NCBI RefSeq assembly: GCF_900141985.1
Contig: NZ_FQZK01000007.1
Span: 208,277-272,276, forward strand
Origin: Nocardiopsis flavescens
Lineage (GTDB): Bacteria; Actinomycetota; Actinomycetes; Streptosporangiales; Streptosporangiaceae
DNA: 64,000 nucleotides
Direction: 5' to 3'
Shown here: positions 44,613 through 54,851 of the stretch, piece after piece
Layout of the letters: each line of letters begins with the position of its first letter
Position numbering within the stretch: the stretch's first letter is position 1
Made by a program: the position numbers and the translations under genes
The notes under the pieces: model-generated
Databases searched by the model: none
What the model was told of the DNA's origin: nothing
The model's input: the letters and a program-made list of their open reading frames with translations, nothing else

Positions 44613-46229
44613 TCACGCCCGCCGGTCGCGGGGGTAGCCCTGCCGGAGCAGGCCGTAGTCGAAGGCCTGCTCCAGGGCGACCCAGGAGGCGTCCACGACG
44701 TTGGGCCCCACCCCGACCGTCGTCCACTCCCCCGTCCCGTCGCTGAACGTGACGAGCGTGCGGGTGATGGCGTTGGTGCCCGAGCTGCCCTCCAGGATGC
44801 GGACCTTGTAGTCCACCAGCTCCAGCCCGGCCAGCGCCGTGTACACGCCCTCCATGGAGGAGCGCAGCGCCCGGTCCAGCGCGTTGACCGGGCCGTTGCC
44901 CTCGGCCGTGGCGATGACGCGCTCGCCCTTGACCCGCAGCTTGACGGTCGCCTCGGTCAGGCTCTCGTACGCGCCGAACAGCGGCGCCCCGTCCCGGGGG
45001 CGGCGCTCGGTGATGACCCGCCAGGACTCCGTCTCGAAGTAGCGGACCGGCTCGCCCATCTCCTCGCGCAGCAGCAGCTCCAGGGAGGCGTCGGCCGCCT
45101 CGAAGCTGTACCCCGACAGCTCCAGGCTCTTGACCCGTTCCACGACCCGCCCCGACAGGGCGCGGTCGCCGGCCAGGTCCAGGCCGAGCTCCTCGGCCTT
45201 GAGCTCGATGGACGCGCGTCCGGCCATGTCGGAGACGAGCATGCGCATGGTGTTGCCGACCAGCTCCGGGTCGGTGTGCTGGTACAGGTCCGGGTCGACC
45301 TTGATGGCGGAGGCGTGCAGCCCGGCCTTGTGCGCGAACGCCGAGACACCCACGTAGGGGCGGTGCGTGTCGGGGGCCAGGTTGACGATCTCCGCGACGG
45401 CGTGCGACACCCGGGTCATCTCCTCCAGGCACCCGGGCGGCAGCACGTCCATGCCGCGCTTGAGCGTGAGGGCGCCCGCCACCGCGAAGAGGTCGGCGTT
45501 GCCCACGCGCTCGCCGTAGCCGTTGGCGGTGCACTGCACGTGGGTGGCCCCGGCCTCCACCGCGGCCAGGGTGTTGGCCACCGCGCAGCCGGTGTCGTCC
45601 TGGGCGTGCATGCCCAGGCGGGCGCCGGTGGCCTCGCGCACCTCGGTGACGGTGCGGAAGACGTCGTCGGGGAGCATGCCCCCGTTGGTGTCGCACAGGA
45701 CCACGACGTCGGCCCCGGCACCGGCGGCGGTCCGCACGACGTCGAGGGCGTAGGACGGGTCGTACCGGTACCCGTCGAAGAAGTGCTCGCAGTCCACGAA
45801 CACGCGCTGGCCGTGTTCTCGCAGGTAGGACACCGTGTCGGCGATCATCGCGAGGTTCTCGTCGAGGGTCGTGCGCAGTGCGCGCTCGACGTGCCGGCCG
45901 TCACTCTTGGCGACAAGGGTGACGACCGGCGCGCCGCTGTCGCGCAGCGCGGCCACCATGGGGTCGTCGGCGGCCCGCACACCGGCCCGGCGGGTCGCGC
46001 CGAACGCGGTGAGTCGCGCGTGCTTCAGCGAGAGCTCTTGTGAAGCCCGCTGGAAGAACTCGGTGTCCTTGGGGTTCGCCCCCGGCCACCCTCCCTCGAT
46101 GAACCCCACCCCGAAGTCGTCCAGCAGCTTCGCGATGGCCAGCTTGTCGGAGACCCGGAGGTTGATCCCCTCGCGCTGGGCCCCGTCGCGCAGCGTGGTG
46201 TCGAAAACGTGGAAACCGTCGTCCCTCAT
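44613..46229 (-). CDS. cimA: (R)-citramalate synthase
   Basis: Condenses pyruvate and acetyl-CoA to citramalate, the threonine-independent entry to isoleucine. 538 aa. HMG-CoA-lyase-like TIM barrel: VFDTTLRDGAQREGINL (metal Asp and catalytic Arg), DTNGGMLP and GMHAQDDTGCAVANTL (metal His), then a C-terminal LeuA-type allosteric domain with the KVRILEGSSGTNA motif. The length and this domain fit the CimA/LeuA2 group rather than isopropylmalate synthase or homocitrate synthase. ATG 46229. The leader upstream shows attenuation control by Ile/Val-tRNA charging. Confidence 0.93.
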   Translation of the reverse strand: MRDDGFHVFDTTLRDGAQREGINLRVSDKLAIAKLLDDFGVGFIEGGWPGANPKDTEFFQRASQELSLKHARLTAFGATRRAGVRAADDPMVAALRDSGAPVVTLVAKSDGRHVERALRTTLDENLAMIADTVSYLREHGQRVFVDCEHFFDGYRYDPSYALDVVRTAAGAGADVVVLCDTNGGMLPDDVFRTVTEVREATGARLGMHAQDDTGCAVANTLAAVEAGATHVQCTANGYGERVGNADLFAVAGALTLKRGMDVLPPGCLEEMTRVSHAVAEIVNLAPDTHRPYVGVSAFAHKAGLHASAIKVDPDLYQHTDPELVGNTMRMLVSDMAGRASIELKAEELGLDLAGDRALSGRVVERVKSLELSGYSFEAADASLELLLREEMGEPVRYFETESWRVITERRPRDGAPLFGAYESLTEATVKLRVKGERVIATAEGNGPVNALDRALRSSMEGVYTALAGLELVDYKVRILEGSSGTNAITRTLVTFSDGTGEWTTVGVGPNVVDASWVALEQAFDYGLLRQGYPRDRRA

Positions 46230-46283
46230 GGGTGAAACTCCCGAAGGTGGATGCTGTGGTGGGCCGACCCGGACCCGGTCAAC

Positions 46284-46348
46284 AAAAAAGACCCCCCATG
46301 GACATGAGAGGTCTGCGCGCCGGCGGGGTCCGTTGTCAGCCGGCGCGC
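46284..46348 (-). promoter_or_regulatory. Transcription attenuator of cimA
   Basis: On the minus strand, a 10-bp pause hairpin GCGCGCCGGC/GCCGGCGCGC (46348-46339 with 46324-46315, 14-nt loop) is followed by a terminator hairpin (46314-46289, AGACC...GGTCT with two G-U pairs) running into TTTTTT (46289-46284). An alternative pairing between GAGGCGCGC in the first arm and GCGCGCAGACCTC could act as antiterminator. Confidence 0.8.
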
Positions 46349-46377
46349 CTCACGATAATGCTCACCTGAGACGGCAT
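46336..46377 (-). CDS. cimA leader peptide
   Basis: A 13-residue ORF, MPSQVSIIVRRAG, read from ATG 46377 to a TGA that sits in the loop of the pause hairpin. It contains tandem Ile-Ile-Val codons (ATT ATC GTG), the control codons expected for attenuation of an isoleucine-pathway gene. There is no Shine-Dalgarno ahead of the ATG, so it may be translated from a leaderless transcript, as is common for actinobacterial leader peptides. Stalling on uncharged tRNA-Ile/Val would shift the downstream RNA fold and allow cimA transcription. Confidence 0.75.
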   Translation of the reverse strand: MPSQVSIIVRRAG

Positions 46378-46482
46378 GCGGCCAGTGTGCCACAGGAGGA
46401 CCGCCGCGTCCCTGCTCCCGGGACGATTGTCTCGTCATGTGGGACAGTGATTTCTCCCACCGGACGAACCGGGCGGACGCGA

Positions 46483-46510
46483 AGGGCCGCCGGGGATCCC
46501 CGGCGGCCCT
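46483..46510 (-). terminator. ilvE terminator
   Basis: Perfect 13-bp stem (46483-46495 / 46498-46510) 18 nt after the ilvE stop. Confidence 0.8.
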
Positions 46511-46528
46511 CGTCGTTCCCCGCGGGGG

Positions 46529-47653
46529 TCACCCCTTGAAGCGGGTCACCCACCCGTGCCCGTCGGGGCGGTGGCCGGTCTGCAGGCCCACCAGCTCCTC
46601 GCGCAGGCGCAGGGTGACCGGGCCGGGGGTGCCGTCGCCGACGGTGAACCCGCCGTCGTCGCTCTTGACGAAACCGACCGGGGTGATGACCGCGGCGGTA
46701 CCGCAGGCGAAGACCTCGGTCAGCTCGCCCGACTCGGCGGCCTCGCGCCACTCGTCGGTGGAGATGGGCTTCTCCTCCGCCGGGATGCCGAGTTCGGGGG
46801 CCAGGGTCAGCAGCGACTCGCGGGTGATGCCGGGCAGCAGCGTCCCGGTGAGCGGCGGGGTGCGCAGGCGCGCGTTCTCACCCGAGCCGAACACGAACCA
46901 CAGGTTCATGCCGCCCATCTCCTCGACCCAGCGGTGCTCGCGGGCGTCCAGCCAGACCACCTGGTCGCAGCCCTTCTCCACGGCCTGCGCCTGGGCCAGG
47001 AAGCTGGCCGCGTAGTTGCCCGCGAACTTGGCCGCGCCCGTGCCGCCCGGGGCGGCGCGCGTGAAGTCCTTGGAGAGCCAGACGGTGACCGGCTTGACGC
47101 CGCCCGAGAAGTAGGAGCCGACCGGCGAGGCGATGAGCAGGTAGACGTAGGTGCGGGAGGGGTGGTTGACCCCCAGGCCGACGTCCGTGGAGATCATGAA
47201 CGGCCGCAGGTAGAGGCTGAAGTCGGGCTTGGTCGGGACCCAGTCGCCGTCGTGCTCCAGCAGCAGTTCGATGGACTTCAGGAACAGGTCCTCGGGCAGC
47301 TCCGGCATGGCCATGCGGACGGCGCTGCGGTTGAAGCGGGCCGCGTTGGCCTCGGGGCGGAAGGAGGCCAGGGAGCCGTCGGGGTGGCGGTAGGCCTTGA
47401 GCCCCTCGAAGATCTCCTGTGCGTAGTGGAGCGCCGAGGTGGCGGGGTCCAGGCTCAGCGGGCCGTAGGGCTCCAGCTTCGCGTCGTGCCACCCCCGGCC
47501 CTCGGTGTAGCGGATGCTCACCATGTGGTCGGTGAACACCTGGCCGAACCCCGGACTCTCCAGCAGCGCCTCTCGCTCCTGCGGGGTCTTCCGCCGGTCG
47601 GAGAGCTGGATGTCGAACGCCAACCCGCTCGTGGTGGTGTTGTCGTTGGTCAT
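46529..47653 (-). CDS. ilvE: Branched-chain amino acid aminotransferase
   Basis: Fold-type IV PLP enzyme for the last step of Ile/Val/Leu synthesis. 374 aa, the length of the large (eukaryote-like, BCAT) group. Landmarks are [16 protein letters not shown], the PLP-lysine in [24 protein letters not shown] and [15 protein letters not shown] 47653 lies 12 nt after GAGAGG, slightly long spacing. It is separated from leuB by a strong terminator and so has its own promoter. Confidence 0.96.
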   Translation of the reverse strand: MTNDNTTTSGLAFDIQLSDRRKTPQEREALLESPGFGQVFTDHMVSIRYTEGRGWHDAKLEPYGPLSLDPATSALHYAQEIFEGLKAYRHPDGSLASFRPEANAARFNRSAVRMAMPELPEDLFLKSIELLLEHDGDWVPTKPDFSLYLRPFMISTDVGLGVNHPSRTYVYLLIASPVGSYFSGGVKPVTVWLSKDFTRAAPGGTGAAKFAGNYAASFLAQAQAVEKGCDQVVWLDAREHRWVEEMGGMNLWFVFGSGENARLRTPPLTGTLLPGITRESLLTLAPELGIPAEEKPISTDEWREAAESGELTEVFACGTAAVITPVGFVKSDDGGFTVGDGTPGPVTLRLREELVGLQTGHRPDGHGWVTRFKG

Positions 47654-47767
47654 GTCGTCGTCGGTCCTCTCGGATGCATCAGGTCGGCAGCGCCGCCGAC
47701 CTGGGATCTAGTCTGTCGGAAGAGCGCACCCTGTGCCAGAGCGGGAGCGACGGGCCCGTGACACGGC

Positions 47768-47801
47768 GAGGGCGCGCCCGGAGGTGTCCGGGCGCGCCCT
47801 C
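47768..47801 (-). terminator. leuB terminator
   Basis: Perfect 15-bp stem (47768-47782 / 47787-47801, loop GGTG), starting about 70 nt after the leuB stop. Confidence 0.8.
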
Positions 47802-47871
47802 ACGGCTGTCCGCGATCGCTGTTCCGGTCGGCCGCGCCCTGGTCCTTCGGGGGCAGGGCCGACGCGGGGCG

Positions 47872-48933
47872 TCAGCCCTGCTCGGCTACTCGCGCGGCGA
47901 GGTCGTCGCCGATGCGGGAGGTCGAGCGGGCCTCGCCGGGGGTGCGGGTCTTGAGGTCGGCGGCGACGGCCGCCTCCAGGCGGCGGGCCGCCTCGGGGAC
48001 GCCGAGGTGGTCGAGCAGCAGGGCGGCCGACAGCACGGTGGCGGTCGGGTCGGCCTTGCCCTGCCCGGCGATGTCGGGGGCCGATCCGTGGACCGGCTCG
48101 AACATGCTCGGGAAGGTCCCGCCGGGGTTGATGTTGCCGCTGGCGGCGAGCCCGATGCCGCCGGTGATGGCGGCGCCGATGTCGGTGATGATGTCGCCGA
48201 ACAGGTTGTCGGTGACGACCACGTCGAACCGGGCGGGCTGGTTGACGAAGAACATCGCGGCCGCGTCGACGTGGCAGTAGTCGACGCAGACCTGCGGGAA
48301 CTCGGCGCCGACCTCGCGGACGACGCGCTGCCACAGCTCGCCGGCGAAGGTCAGGACGTTGTCCTTGTGCACCAGGGTGAGCTTCTTGCGCGGGCGCTCG
48401 GCGGCCTTGGCGAAGGCGAAGCGGACCAGGCGCTCCACGCCGAAGCGGGTGTTGACGCTGTCCTGCGTGGCCACCTCGTGCGGGGTGCCCTTGCGCAGGA
48501 CGCCGCCGGCCCCGGCGTAGGGCCCCTCGGTGCCCTCGCGGACGACGAGCATGTCGATGTCCTCGGGGGTCGCACCGGCCAGCGGGCTCTCCACGCCGGG
48601 GTACAGGCGCACGGGGCGCAGGTTGACGTAGTGGTCGAAGTCGAAGCGCAGGCGGAGCAGCAGGCCGCGCTCCAGGACGCCGCTGGGGACCGTGGGGTCG
48701 CCGACCGCGCCCAGGTAGACGGCCTCGTGCCCGGCCAGTTCCGCGGCGACGGAGTCGGGCAGGGTCTCGCCGGTGCGGTGCCAGAGCCGGGCGCCGAGCT
48801 CGTACTCGGTGGTCTCGACGGCGAGGTCGTGCCGGGCGGCGGCGACCTCCAGCACCTTGAGGCCCTCGGCGACGACCTCGGGTCCGATCCCGTCGCCGGG
48901 GATGACGGCCAGTTTCACCGTGCGCGCTGCCAT
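47872..48933 (-). CDS. leuB: 3-isopropylmalate dehydrogenase
   Basis: NAD-dependent oxidative decarboxylation in leucine synthesis. 353 aa. N-terminal [14 protein letters not shown], the substrate-contact [14 protein letters not shown], and [20 protein letters not shown] near residue 285. The actinobacterial subtype is indicated by the short length and C-terminal end. ATG 48933 ([15 protein letters not shown]) has AGAGGCAGG upstream; an ATG 13 codons earlier lacks a ribosome-binding site. A 15-bp palindrome lies 41 bp upstream of the start. Confidence 0.95.
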   Translation of the reverse strand: MAARTVKLAVIPGDGIGPEVVAEGLKVLEVAAARHDLAVETTEYELGARLWHRTGETLPDSVAAELAGHEAVYLGAVGDPTVPSGVLERGLLLRLRFDFDHYVNLRPVRLYPGVESPLAGATPEDIDMLVVREGTEGPYAGAGGVLRKGTPHEVATQDSVNTRFGVERLVRFAFAKAAERPRKKLTLVHKDNVLTFAGELWQRVVREVGAEFPQVCVDYCHVDAAAMFFVNQPARFDVVVTDNLFGDIITDIGAAITGGIGLAASGNINPGGTFPSMFEPVHGSAPDIAGQGKADPTATVLSAALLLDHLGVPEAARRLEAAVAADLKTRTPGEARSTSRIGDDLAARVAEQG

Positions 48934-48973
48934 GCGGCCTGCCTCTGCTCCGATCGCGATCCCACCGGCCATT

Positions 48974-48988
48974 TCTCACATGGTGAGA
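48974..48988. promoter_or_regulatory. Palindrome TCTCAC-ATG-GTGAGA upstream of leuB
   Basis: A perfect 6-3-6 inverted repeat about 41 bp ahead of the leuB start. A near-identical copy occurs at 49412-49426. It is probably an operator; the regulator is unknown. Confidence 0.55.
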
Positions 48989-49056
48989 TCAGAATGAACA
49001 CTGAATGAGACAACCATACCGGCCCGCACGACCGGCGGCGTCCGGCGCCCCGGCGG

Positions 49057-49149
49057 TCAGTCGCGCCGGTCCAGGGCGTCCTGGAGCGCGCGCGAGATCT
49101 CTTCGTCGACGTCGGAGGCGGACGGGTACTCGACCATGTCGTACATCAT
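49057..49149 (-). CDS. 30-aa acidic microprotein between leuB and serA
   Basis: A 30-residue ORF, MMYDMVEYPSASDVDEE... ending RALQDALDRRD, from ATG 49149 with a good ribosome-binding site (GGAG, 6-nt spacer). The second half is a strongly acidic amphipathic helix. No Leu/Ile/Val run is present, so it is not an attenuation leader, and no modifying enzymes lie nearby. It is on the leuB strand, 123 bp upstream of leuB. The codon pattern and start signals look genuine, but I recognise no family. Confidence 0.5.
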   Translation of the reverse strand: MMYDMVEYPSASDVDEEISRALQDALDRRD

Positions 49150-49377
49150 GTGGAACTCCGATCGCGGTGCGTGACCGGCCCCGCCCGGGACCTGGCCGGG
49201 TGGGCGTGCCGGGCGGATGCCGCGGTCCACGGTGACCGCGTGAGAGACGTGAGGAACCGGAGCGGTGGTCCCGGCGGGTCGCCGGGGCCGTCTCCGCGAG
49301 CCCGGGTGGGGGCGGGCGGAGGCGGCGGACGGCGGCGTCGACCGGTGCAGGCGGACGCCGCGGGCTCCTAGGACGAC

Positions 49378-49406
49378 AGAATATCGGATGTCCAACTATG
49401 TGGCCA
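49378..49406 (-). promoter_or_regulatory. Candidate promoter reading toward the microprotein and leuB
   Basis: Minus strand TGGCCA (49406-49401), 17-nt spacer, TATTCT (49383-49378). The palindrome at 49412-49426 sits just upstream, centred near -48. Confidence 0.4.
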
Positions 49407-49411
49407 GAGCT

Positions 49412-49426
49412 TCTCACCATGCGAGA
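49412..49426. promoter_or_regulatory. Second copy of the leuB-type palindrome
   Basis: TCTCACCATGCGAGA; its complement TCTCGCATGGTGAGA differs from the leuB copy at one position. A third, degenerate copy (TTTCACCATGTAACA) lies at 49462-49476, 50 bp away. Confidence 0.55.
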
Positions 49427-49545
49427 CGAATGCGTGTCTTTGCAGTTCACAAAGGCGTGCATTTCACCATGTAACACCCGCTGCCGATGGCCCGGGGCAC
49501 GGAAAAGGGGGCCGCGCCGTCGGCACGACCCCCTGTGCGCCACGC

Positions 49546-49568
49546 GGACGGGGCGCGGGGCCCCGTCC
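49546..49568 (-). terminator. Candidate serA terminator
   Basis: 8-bp stem GGACGGGG/CCCCGTCC (49546-49553 / 49561-49568) just after the serA stop, with alternative GC pairings around it. Confidence 0.5.
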
Positions 49569-49575
49569 CCCGCGG

Positions 49576-51165
49576 TCAGTCCTCCAGGTCCACCTGGCGG
49601 GTCACCGCGGCGTCGATCTCCCCCGCGATCGACGCCAGGACGGCGTCCGGCACCGCGGAGTCGACGGTCAGCGCGATGAGCGCCCGGCCGCCCTCCTGGT
49701 TCCGGATCACCTGCATGCCGGCGATGTTGACGTCGGCGTCGCCCAGCAGCGCGCCCACCTTGCCCACGACGCCGGGGCGGTCCTCGTAGGACAGGAACAC
49801 CATGTGCTCGGCCAGGCCGATCTCCAGGGTGTAGTCGTTGACCTCCACCAGCTTCTCGATCTGGCGGGGGCCGGTGAGCGTGCCCGAGACCGACACCCGG
49901 GTGCCGTCGGCCAGCACGCCGCGGACCGCGATGAGGTTGCGCCAGTCGCCGCTCTCGTCGCTGGTGACGAGGTCGACCTCCACGCCGCGCTCCTTGGCCA
50001 GCAGCGGGGCGTTGACGAACGTAACCGTGTCCTCGACGACGTCGGCGAACACGCCCTTGAGCGCGGCCAGCTCCAGCACCTTGACGTCGTGGGCGGCGAT
50101 CTCGCCGCGCACCTCGACGTCGACGCGGCTCGGCAGCGCCCCGGCCAGGGCGGTGAACACCCGGCCCAGCTTCTCGGTGAGCGGCAGGCCCGGCTTGATC
50201 TCCTCGGCCACGCCGGTGCCCTGCACGTTGACCGCGTCGGGCACGAACTCGCCCGACAGGGCGAGCTTGACCGAGCGGGCGACCTGGGTGCCCGCCTTCT
50301 CCTGCGCCTCGTGGGTGCTGGCGCCCAGGTGCGGGGCCACCACCACGTTCTCGAACTCGAACAGCGGGCTGTCCGTGCACGGCTCCTTGGCGAACACGTC
50401 GATGCCCGCCCCCGCGACCCGGCCGTCCTTGATCGCCCGGTACAGCGCGTCCTCGTCCAGGATGCCGCCGCGCGCGGCGTTGATGATCCGCACGCTCGGC
50501 TTGACCTTGTGCAGCGCCTCGTCACCGATCAGGCCCAGGGTGTCCTTGTTCTTGGGCAGGTGGATGGTGATGAAGTCGGAGCGGCCGAGCAGGTCGTCGA
50601 GCGTGGTCATCTCCACGCCCATCTGCGCGGCGCGCGCGGGCTGCACGAAGGGGTCGTAGGCGATGACGCTGGTGCCGAAGGCCAGCAGGCGCTGGGCGAC
50701 CAGGGCGCCGATGCGGCCCAGGCCCACGATGCCGACGGTCTTCTCGTACAGCTCCACGCCGGTGTACTTGGACCGCTTCCACTCGCCGTTGACCAGCGCG
50801 TTGTGCGCGGGGGCGGTGTTGCGGGCGCTGGCCAGCAGCAGGTTCACGGCCTGCTCGGCGGCGCTGACGATGTTGGAGGTCGGGGCGTTGACCACCAGCA
50901 CGCCCGCCTTGGTGGCGGCCTCCACGTCCACGTTGTCCAGGCCGACGCCGGCCCGGGCGACCACCTGCAGGCGCGGGGCCGCGGCCAGGGCCTCGGCGTC
51001 CACCTTGGTGGCGCTGCGCACGATGAGCGCGTCCACGTCGGCCAGGGCCGGGAGGAGGAGGGAGCGGTCGGCGCCGTCGACGCGGCGCACCTCGAAGTCC
51101 TCTTCGAGCAGGGCGATTCCGGCGGGCGAGAGTTCTTCCGCTACGAGTACGGCGGGTTTGGACAC
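49576..51165 (-). CDS. serA: D-3-phosphoglycerate dehydrogenase
   Basis: First step of serine synthesis. 529 aa, the long (type I) form: catalytic and NAD domains (GLGRIGALVAQRL; catalytic triad in NAARGGILDED, GIDVFAKEP and APHLGASTHEA), then an intervening ASB domain (about 320-450) and a C-terminal ACT domain (FLSYEDRPGVVGKVGALLG) for serine feedback. GTG 51165 has AAGGA upstream. It is separated from ilvC by a terminator, so transcribed on its own. Confidence 0.97.
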   Translation of the reverse strand: MSKPAVLVAEELSPAGIALLEEDFEVRRVDGADRSLLLPALADVDALIVRSATKVDAEALAAAPRLQVVARAGVGLDNVDVEAATKAGVLVVNAPTSNIVSAAEQAVNLLLASARNTAPAHNALVNGEWKRSKYTGVELYEKTVGIVGLGRIGALVAQRLLAFGTSVIAYDPFVQPARAAQMGVEMTTLDDLLGRSDFITIHLPKNKDTLGLIGDEALHKVKPSVRIINAARGGILDEDALYRAIKDGRVAGAGIDVFAKEPCTDSPLFEFENVVVAPHLGASTHEAQEKAGTQVARSVKLALSGEFVPDAVNVQGTGVAEEIKPGLPLTEKLGRVFTALAGALPSRVDVEVRGEIAAHDVKVLELAALKGVFADVVEDTVTFVNAPLLAKERGVEVDLVTSDESGDWRNLIAVRGVLADGTRVSVSGTLTGPRQIEKLVEVNDYTLEIGLAEHMVFLSYEDRPGVVGKVGALLGDADVNIAGMQVIRNQEGGRALIALTVDSAVPDAVLASIAGEIDAAVTRQVDLED

Positions 51166-51270
51166 AGGGGTTCCTTTTCGGGTGTTGCGTCCCGATTCAC
51201 GCAGGTCAAGCCCTACCGAGATCGGGTGAGGACGGCCGGAACAAAGTCTACTGCGGGGGTAGGGAAGCCC

Positions 51271-51306
51271 GAGGGGGGCGGGTGGTCGAAGCCACCCACC
51301 CCCCTC
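51271..51306 (-). terminator. ilvBNC terminator
   Basis: Stem of 8 + 6 bp with one C-A mismatch (51271-51285 / 51292-51306, 6-nt loop) 15 nt after the ilvC stop. Confidence 0.8.
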
Positions 51307-51321
51307 TCACCAGGGCTCCGA

Positions 51322-52317
<996 letters not shown>

Positions 52318-52390
52318 TTGGGGTTGCTCCTTGTTCTTCACATTCGTTGGGGGGCGCGGCGGCACCCGGCCGTGTCCGGGTGCCGGATCC

Positions 52391-52915
52391 TCAGGCGGAG
52401 CGGTCGACCGCCCGCAGAGAGCGGTCGGTGATCGACCGCGGCCCGCGTCCCAGGGCGACCAGCCCTGACTTGACCAGTTCCCGGATGCCGAACGGCTCCA
52501 GGTTCTTGACCAGGGCATCGAGCTTCTCGGGGTCGCCGGTGGCCTCGATGACGACGACGTCCGGGCTGACGTCCACGACGTGCGCGCGGAACAGCTCGGC
52601 CGTCTGAAGCACATGGGTGCGGCTCGACGCGTCGGCCTTGACCTTCACGAGCAGGAGCTCGCGCTGGACCGACGCGGTGGTGTCCATCTCCACGATCTTG
52701 ACGACGTTGATCAGCTTGTTGAGCTGTTTGGTCACCTGCTCCAAGGGGTGGAGGTCGCAGTTGACCACGATCGTCATCCTGGACAGGCCCGGATACTCGG
52801 TGGTGCTGACACTGAGCGAGTCGATGTTGAAACCACGACGGGAAAAGAGGGCGGAGGCGCGGGCGAGGATGCCCGGGGTGTCCTCCACCAGAACGGAAAG
52901 CGTGTGGCGGCTCAT
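52391..52915 (-). CDS. ilvN: Acetolactate synthase small (regulatory) subunit
   Basis: 174 aa. The N-terminal ACT domain ([20 protein letters not shown]) binds valine for feedback inhibition, and a second ACT-like domain completes the protein. ATG 52915 ([12 protein letters not shown]), 19 bp after the ilvB stop. An in-frame start 10 codons upstream would overlap ilvB and is disfavoured. Confidence 0.96.
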   Translation of the reverse strand: MSRHTLSVLVEDTPGILARASALFSRRGFNIDSLSVSTTEYPGLSRMTIVVNCDLHPLEQVTKQLNKLINVVKIVEMDTTASVQRELLLVKVKADASSRTHVLQTAELFRAHVVDVSPDVVVIEATGDPEKLDALVKNLEPFGIRELVKSGLVALGRGPRSITDRSLRAVDRSA

Positions 52916-52934
52916 GGCGGTCGGCCTGCTCCTC

Positions 52935-54695
52935 TTAGTCCTCATCGTCCCAGCTCGGCGCCATGTCGCGCGCGTACTGGATGTTGTCGTTGCTGACGCC
53001 CGGGCCGACCATCGGCCAGACCATGGCGTCGTGGTTCACCGTGAAGTCGACGACGACCGGCACGTCGTTGATGGCCATGGCCTTCTCGATGGTGGCGTCG
53101 ACGTCCTCGGCGCGCTCGCACCGCAGGCCGACACAACCGTACGCCTCCGACAGCTTGACGAAGTCGGGGATGCGGACCTTCTCGTCGCGGGGGGAGGTCT
53201 GGAGGTCGGTGTTGGAGTAGCGGCCCTCGTAGTACAGGGTCTGCCACTGCCGGACCATGCCCAGGTTGCCGTTGTTGACCACGGCGACCTTGACGGGGAT
53301 GCCCTCGATGGCGCAGGTGGCCAGCTCCTGGTTGGTCATCTGGAAGCAGCCGTCGCCGTCGATCGACCAGACCGCGCGGTCGGGGTCGCCGACCTTGGCC
53401 CCCAGCGCGGCGGGGACGGAGAAGCCCATGGTGCCCAGGCCGCCGGAGTTGACGAAAGCGCCGGGGCGCTCGTAGCCGATGAACTGGGCGGCCCACATCT
53501 GGTGCTGGCCCACGCCCGCGACGTAGGTGGCCTCGGGGCCGACGACCTTGCCCAGCCGCTCGATGACCATCTGCGGGGACAGGCTGCCGTCCTCGGGGAC
53601 GTCGTAGCCCTTGGGGTAGGTGTCCTTCAGACGGCCGAGGTGCTGCCACCAGGCGCCGTAGTCCCCGGCCCTGCCCTTCTCCTGGTCGCCGCGGACCGCG
53701 ACGACGAGGTCGGCCAGCACCTCGCGGCAGTCGCCGACGATGGGGACGTCGGCGTGGCGGTTCTTGGAGATCTCCGCCGGGTCGATGTCGGCGTGGACGA
53801 TCTTGGCGTCGGGGGCGAAGCTGTCCAGGCGGCCGGTGACGCGGTCGTCGAAGCGGGCGCCCAGGGCGACGATCAGGTCGGCTCGCTGGAGGGAGCCGAC
53901 CGCGGCGACGTCGCCGTGCATGCCGGGCATGCCCAGGAACTGCGGGTGGCTGTCGGGGAAGACGCCGCGGGCCATCAGCGTGGTGACGACCGGGACGCCG
54001 GTCAGCTCGGCCAGGACGCGCAGCTCGGCCGCGGCCCCGGCGCGCAGGACGCCGCCGCCGACGTACAGCACGGGGCGCTTGGCCTCCAGGATCATCCGCG
54101 CGGCCTCGCGGACCTGCTTGCCGTGGGGCTTGGTGACCGGCCGGTAGCCGGGCAGCTCCAGGCGCTCGGGCCAGACGAAGTCCGCCCCGGCCTGGAGGGC
54201 GTCCTTGGAGATGTCGACCAGGACCGGCCCGGGACGCCCGCTGGAGGCGATGTGGAAGGCCTCCGCGATGGTGCGCGGGATCTCGCGCACGTCCTTGACC
54301 AGGAAGTTGTGCTTGGTGATCGGCATCGTGATGCCGCAGATGTCCGCCTCCTGGAAGGCGTCCGTACCGATCATGGGAGCGGCGACCTGGCCGGTGATGG
54401 CGACCATCGGGACCGAGTCCATGTAGGCGTCGGCCAGCGGGGTGACCAGGTTGGTCGCGCCCGGGCCGCTGGTCGCCATGCAGACCCCGGGGCGCCCGGT
54501 GGCGTAGGCGTAGCCCTCGGCGGCGTGACCCGCGCCCTGCTCGTGGCGCATGAGGATGTGGCGCACCTTCGCGGAGTCGTAGAGGGGGTCGTAGGCGGGG
54601 AGGATGGCGCCCCCGGGAATCCCGAAGACGGTGTCGACACCGACCTGCTCCAGCGACCTGATCAGCGATTGTGCGCCGGTCATCTGCTCGGTCAT
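52935..54695 (-). CDS. ilvB: Acetolactate synthase large subunit
   Basis: ThDP/FAD enzyme, first common step of Val/Leu/Ile synthesis. 586 aa. The catalytic Glu is E52 in [13 protein letters not shown]. The FAD-domain segment [13 protein letters not shown] and the ThDP-binding DGDGCFQM...[11 protein letters not shown] motif are intact. ATG 54695 ([15 protein letters not shown]) has AAGGA 7-8 nt upstream. First gene of ilvB-ilvN-ilvC, preceded by an attenuator with a Leu/Ile/Val-rich leader peptide. Confidence 0.97.
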   Translation of the reverse strand: MTEQMTGAQSLIRSLEQVGVDTVFGIPGGAILPAYDPLYDSAKVRHILMRHEQGAGHAAEGYAYATGRPGVCMATSGPGATNLVTPLADAYMDSVPMVAITGQVAAPMIGTDAFQEADICGITMPITKHNFLVKDVREIPRTIAEAFHIASSGRPGPVLVDISKDALQAGADFVWPERLELPGYRPVTKPHGKQVREAARMILEAKRPVLYVGGGVLRAGAAAELRVLAELTGVPVVTTLMARGVFPDSHPQFLGMPGMHGDVAAVGSLQRADLIVALGARFDDRVTGRLDSFAPDAKIVHADIDPAEISKNRHADVPIVGDCREVLADLVVAVRGDQEKGRAGDYGAWWQHLGRLKDTYPKGYDVPEDGSLSPQMVIERLGKVVGPEATYVAGVGQHQMWAAQFIGYERPGAFVNSGGLGTMGFSVPAALGAKVGDPDRAVWSIDGDGCFQMTNQELATCAIEGIPVKVAVVNNGNLGMVRQWQTLYYEGRYSNTDLQTSPRDEKVRIPDFVKLSEAYGCVGLRCERAEDVDATIEKAMAINDVPVVVDFTVNHDAMVWPMVGPGVSNDNIQYARDMAPSWDDED

Positions 54696-54779
54696 CTCAA
54701 GATCCTTAGCGAGGGCCCAGAGCGGCACGGATGCTCTGGTCTTTGGTGGGTCTGACTCTTCACGGCCTGGTCCGGCAAT

Positions 54780-54851
54780 AAAAAAACCCCCACCGCCCGG
54801 TGGCGGTCGAGGGGTGGCGCGCAGCAGAAGCGACTCAGTGGGCTGCGCGCC
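54780..54851 (-). promoter_or_regulatory. Transcription attenuator of ilvBNC
   Basis: Minus strand: pause hairpin GGCGCGCAGC/GCTGCGCGCC (54851-54842 with 54825-54816, loop holding the leader stop codon), then a terminator hairpin (ACCGCC/GGCGGT core, ACCCC/GGGGT outer) running into seven T (54786-54780). Same layout as the cimA attenuator. Confidence 0.85.

Larger units (their letters stand above)
49150..49575. other. Intergenic region serA / microprotein
   Basis: 426 bp. It holds the serA terminator-like hairpin, two copies of the CATGGTGA palindrome (49412-49426, 49462-49476) and a promoter-like pair (49378-49406). A short AT-rich stretch (about 49376-49480) contrasts with the surrounding GC. 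Confidence 0.5.

Noticed and set aside
46230..46528. T-box riboswitch as an explanation for the cimA leader
   Set aside because: No conserved T-box sequence or specifier-loop architecture is seen, whereas a short ORF with Ile-Ile-Val codons and a pause/terminator pair fits classical attenuation.
49057..49149. RiPP precursor peptide
   Set aside because: No maturation enzymes, transporter or typical leader/core boundary nearby; the peptide lacks Cys, Ser/Thr or Gly-rich core features.
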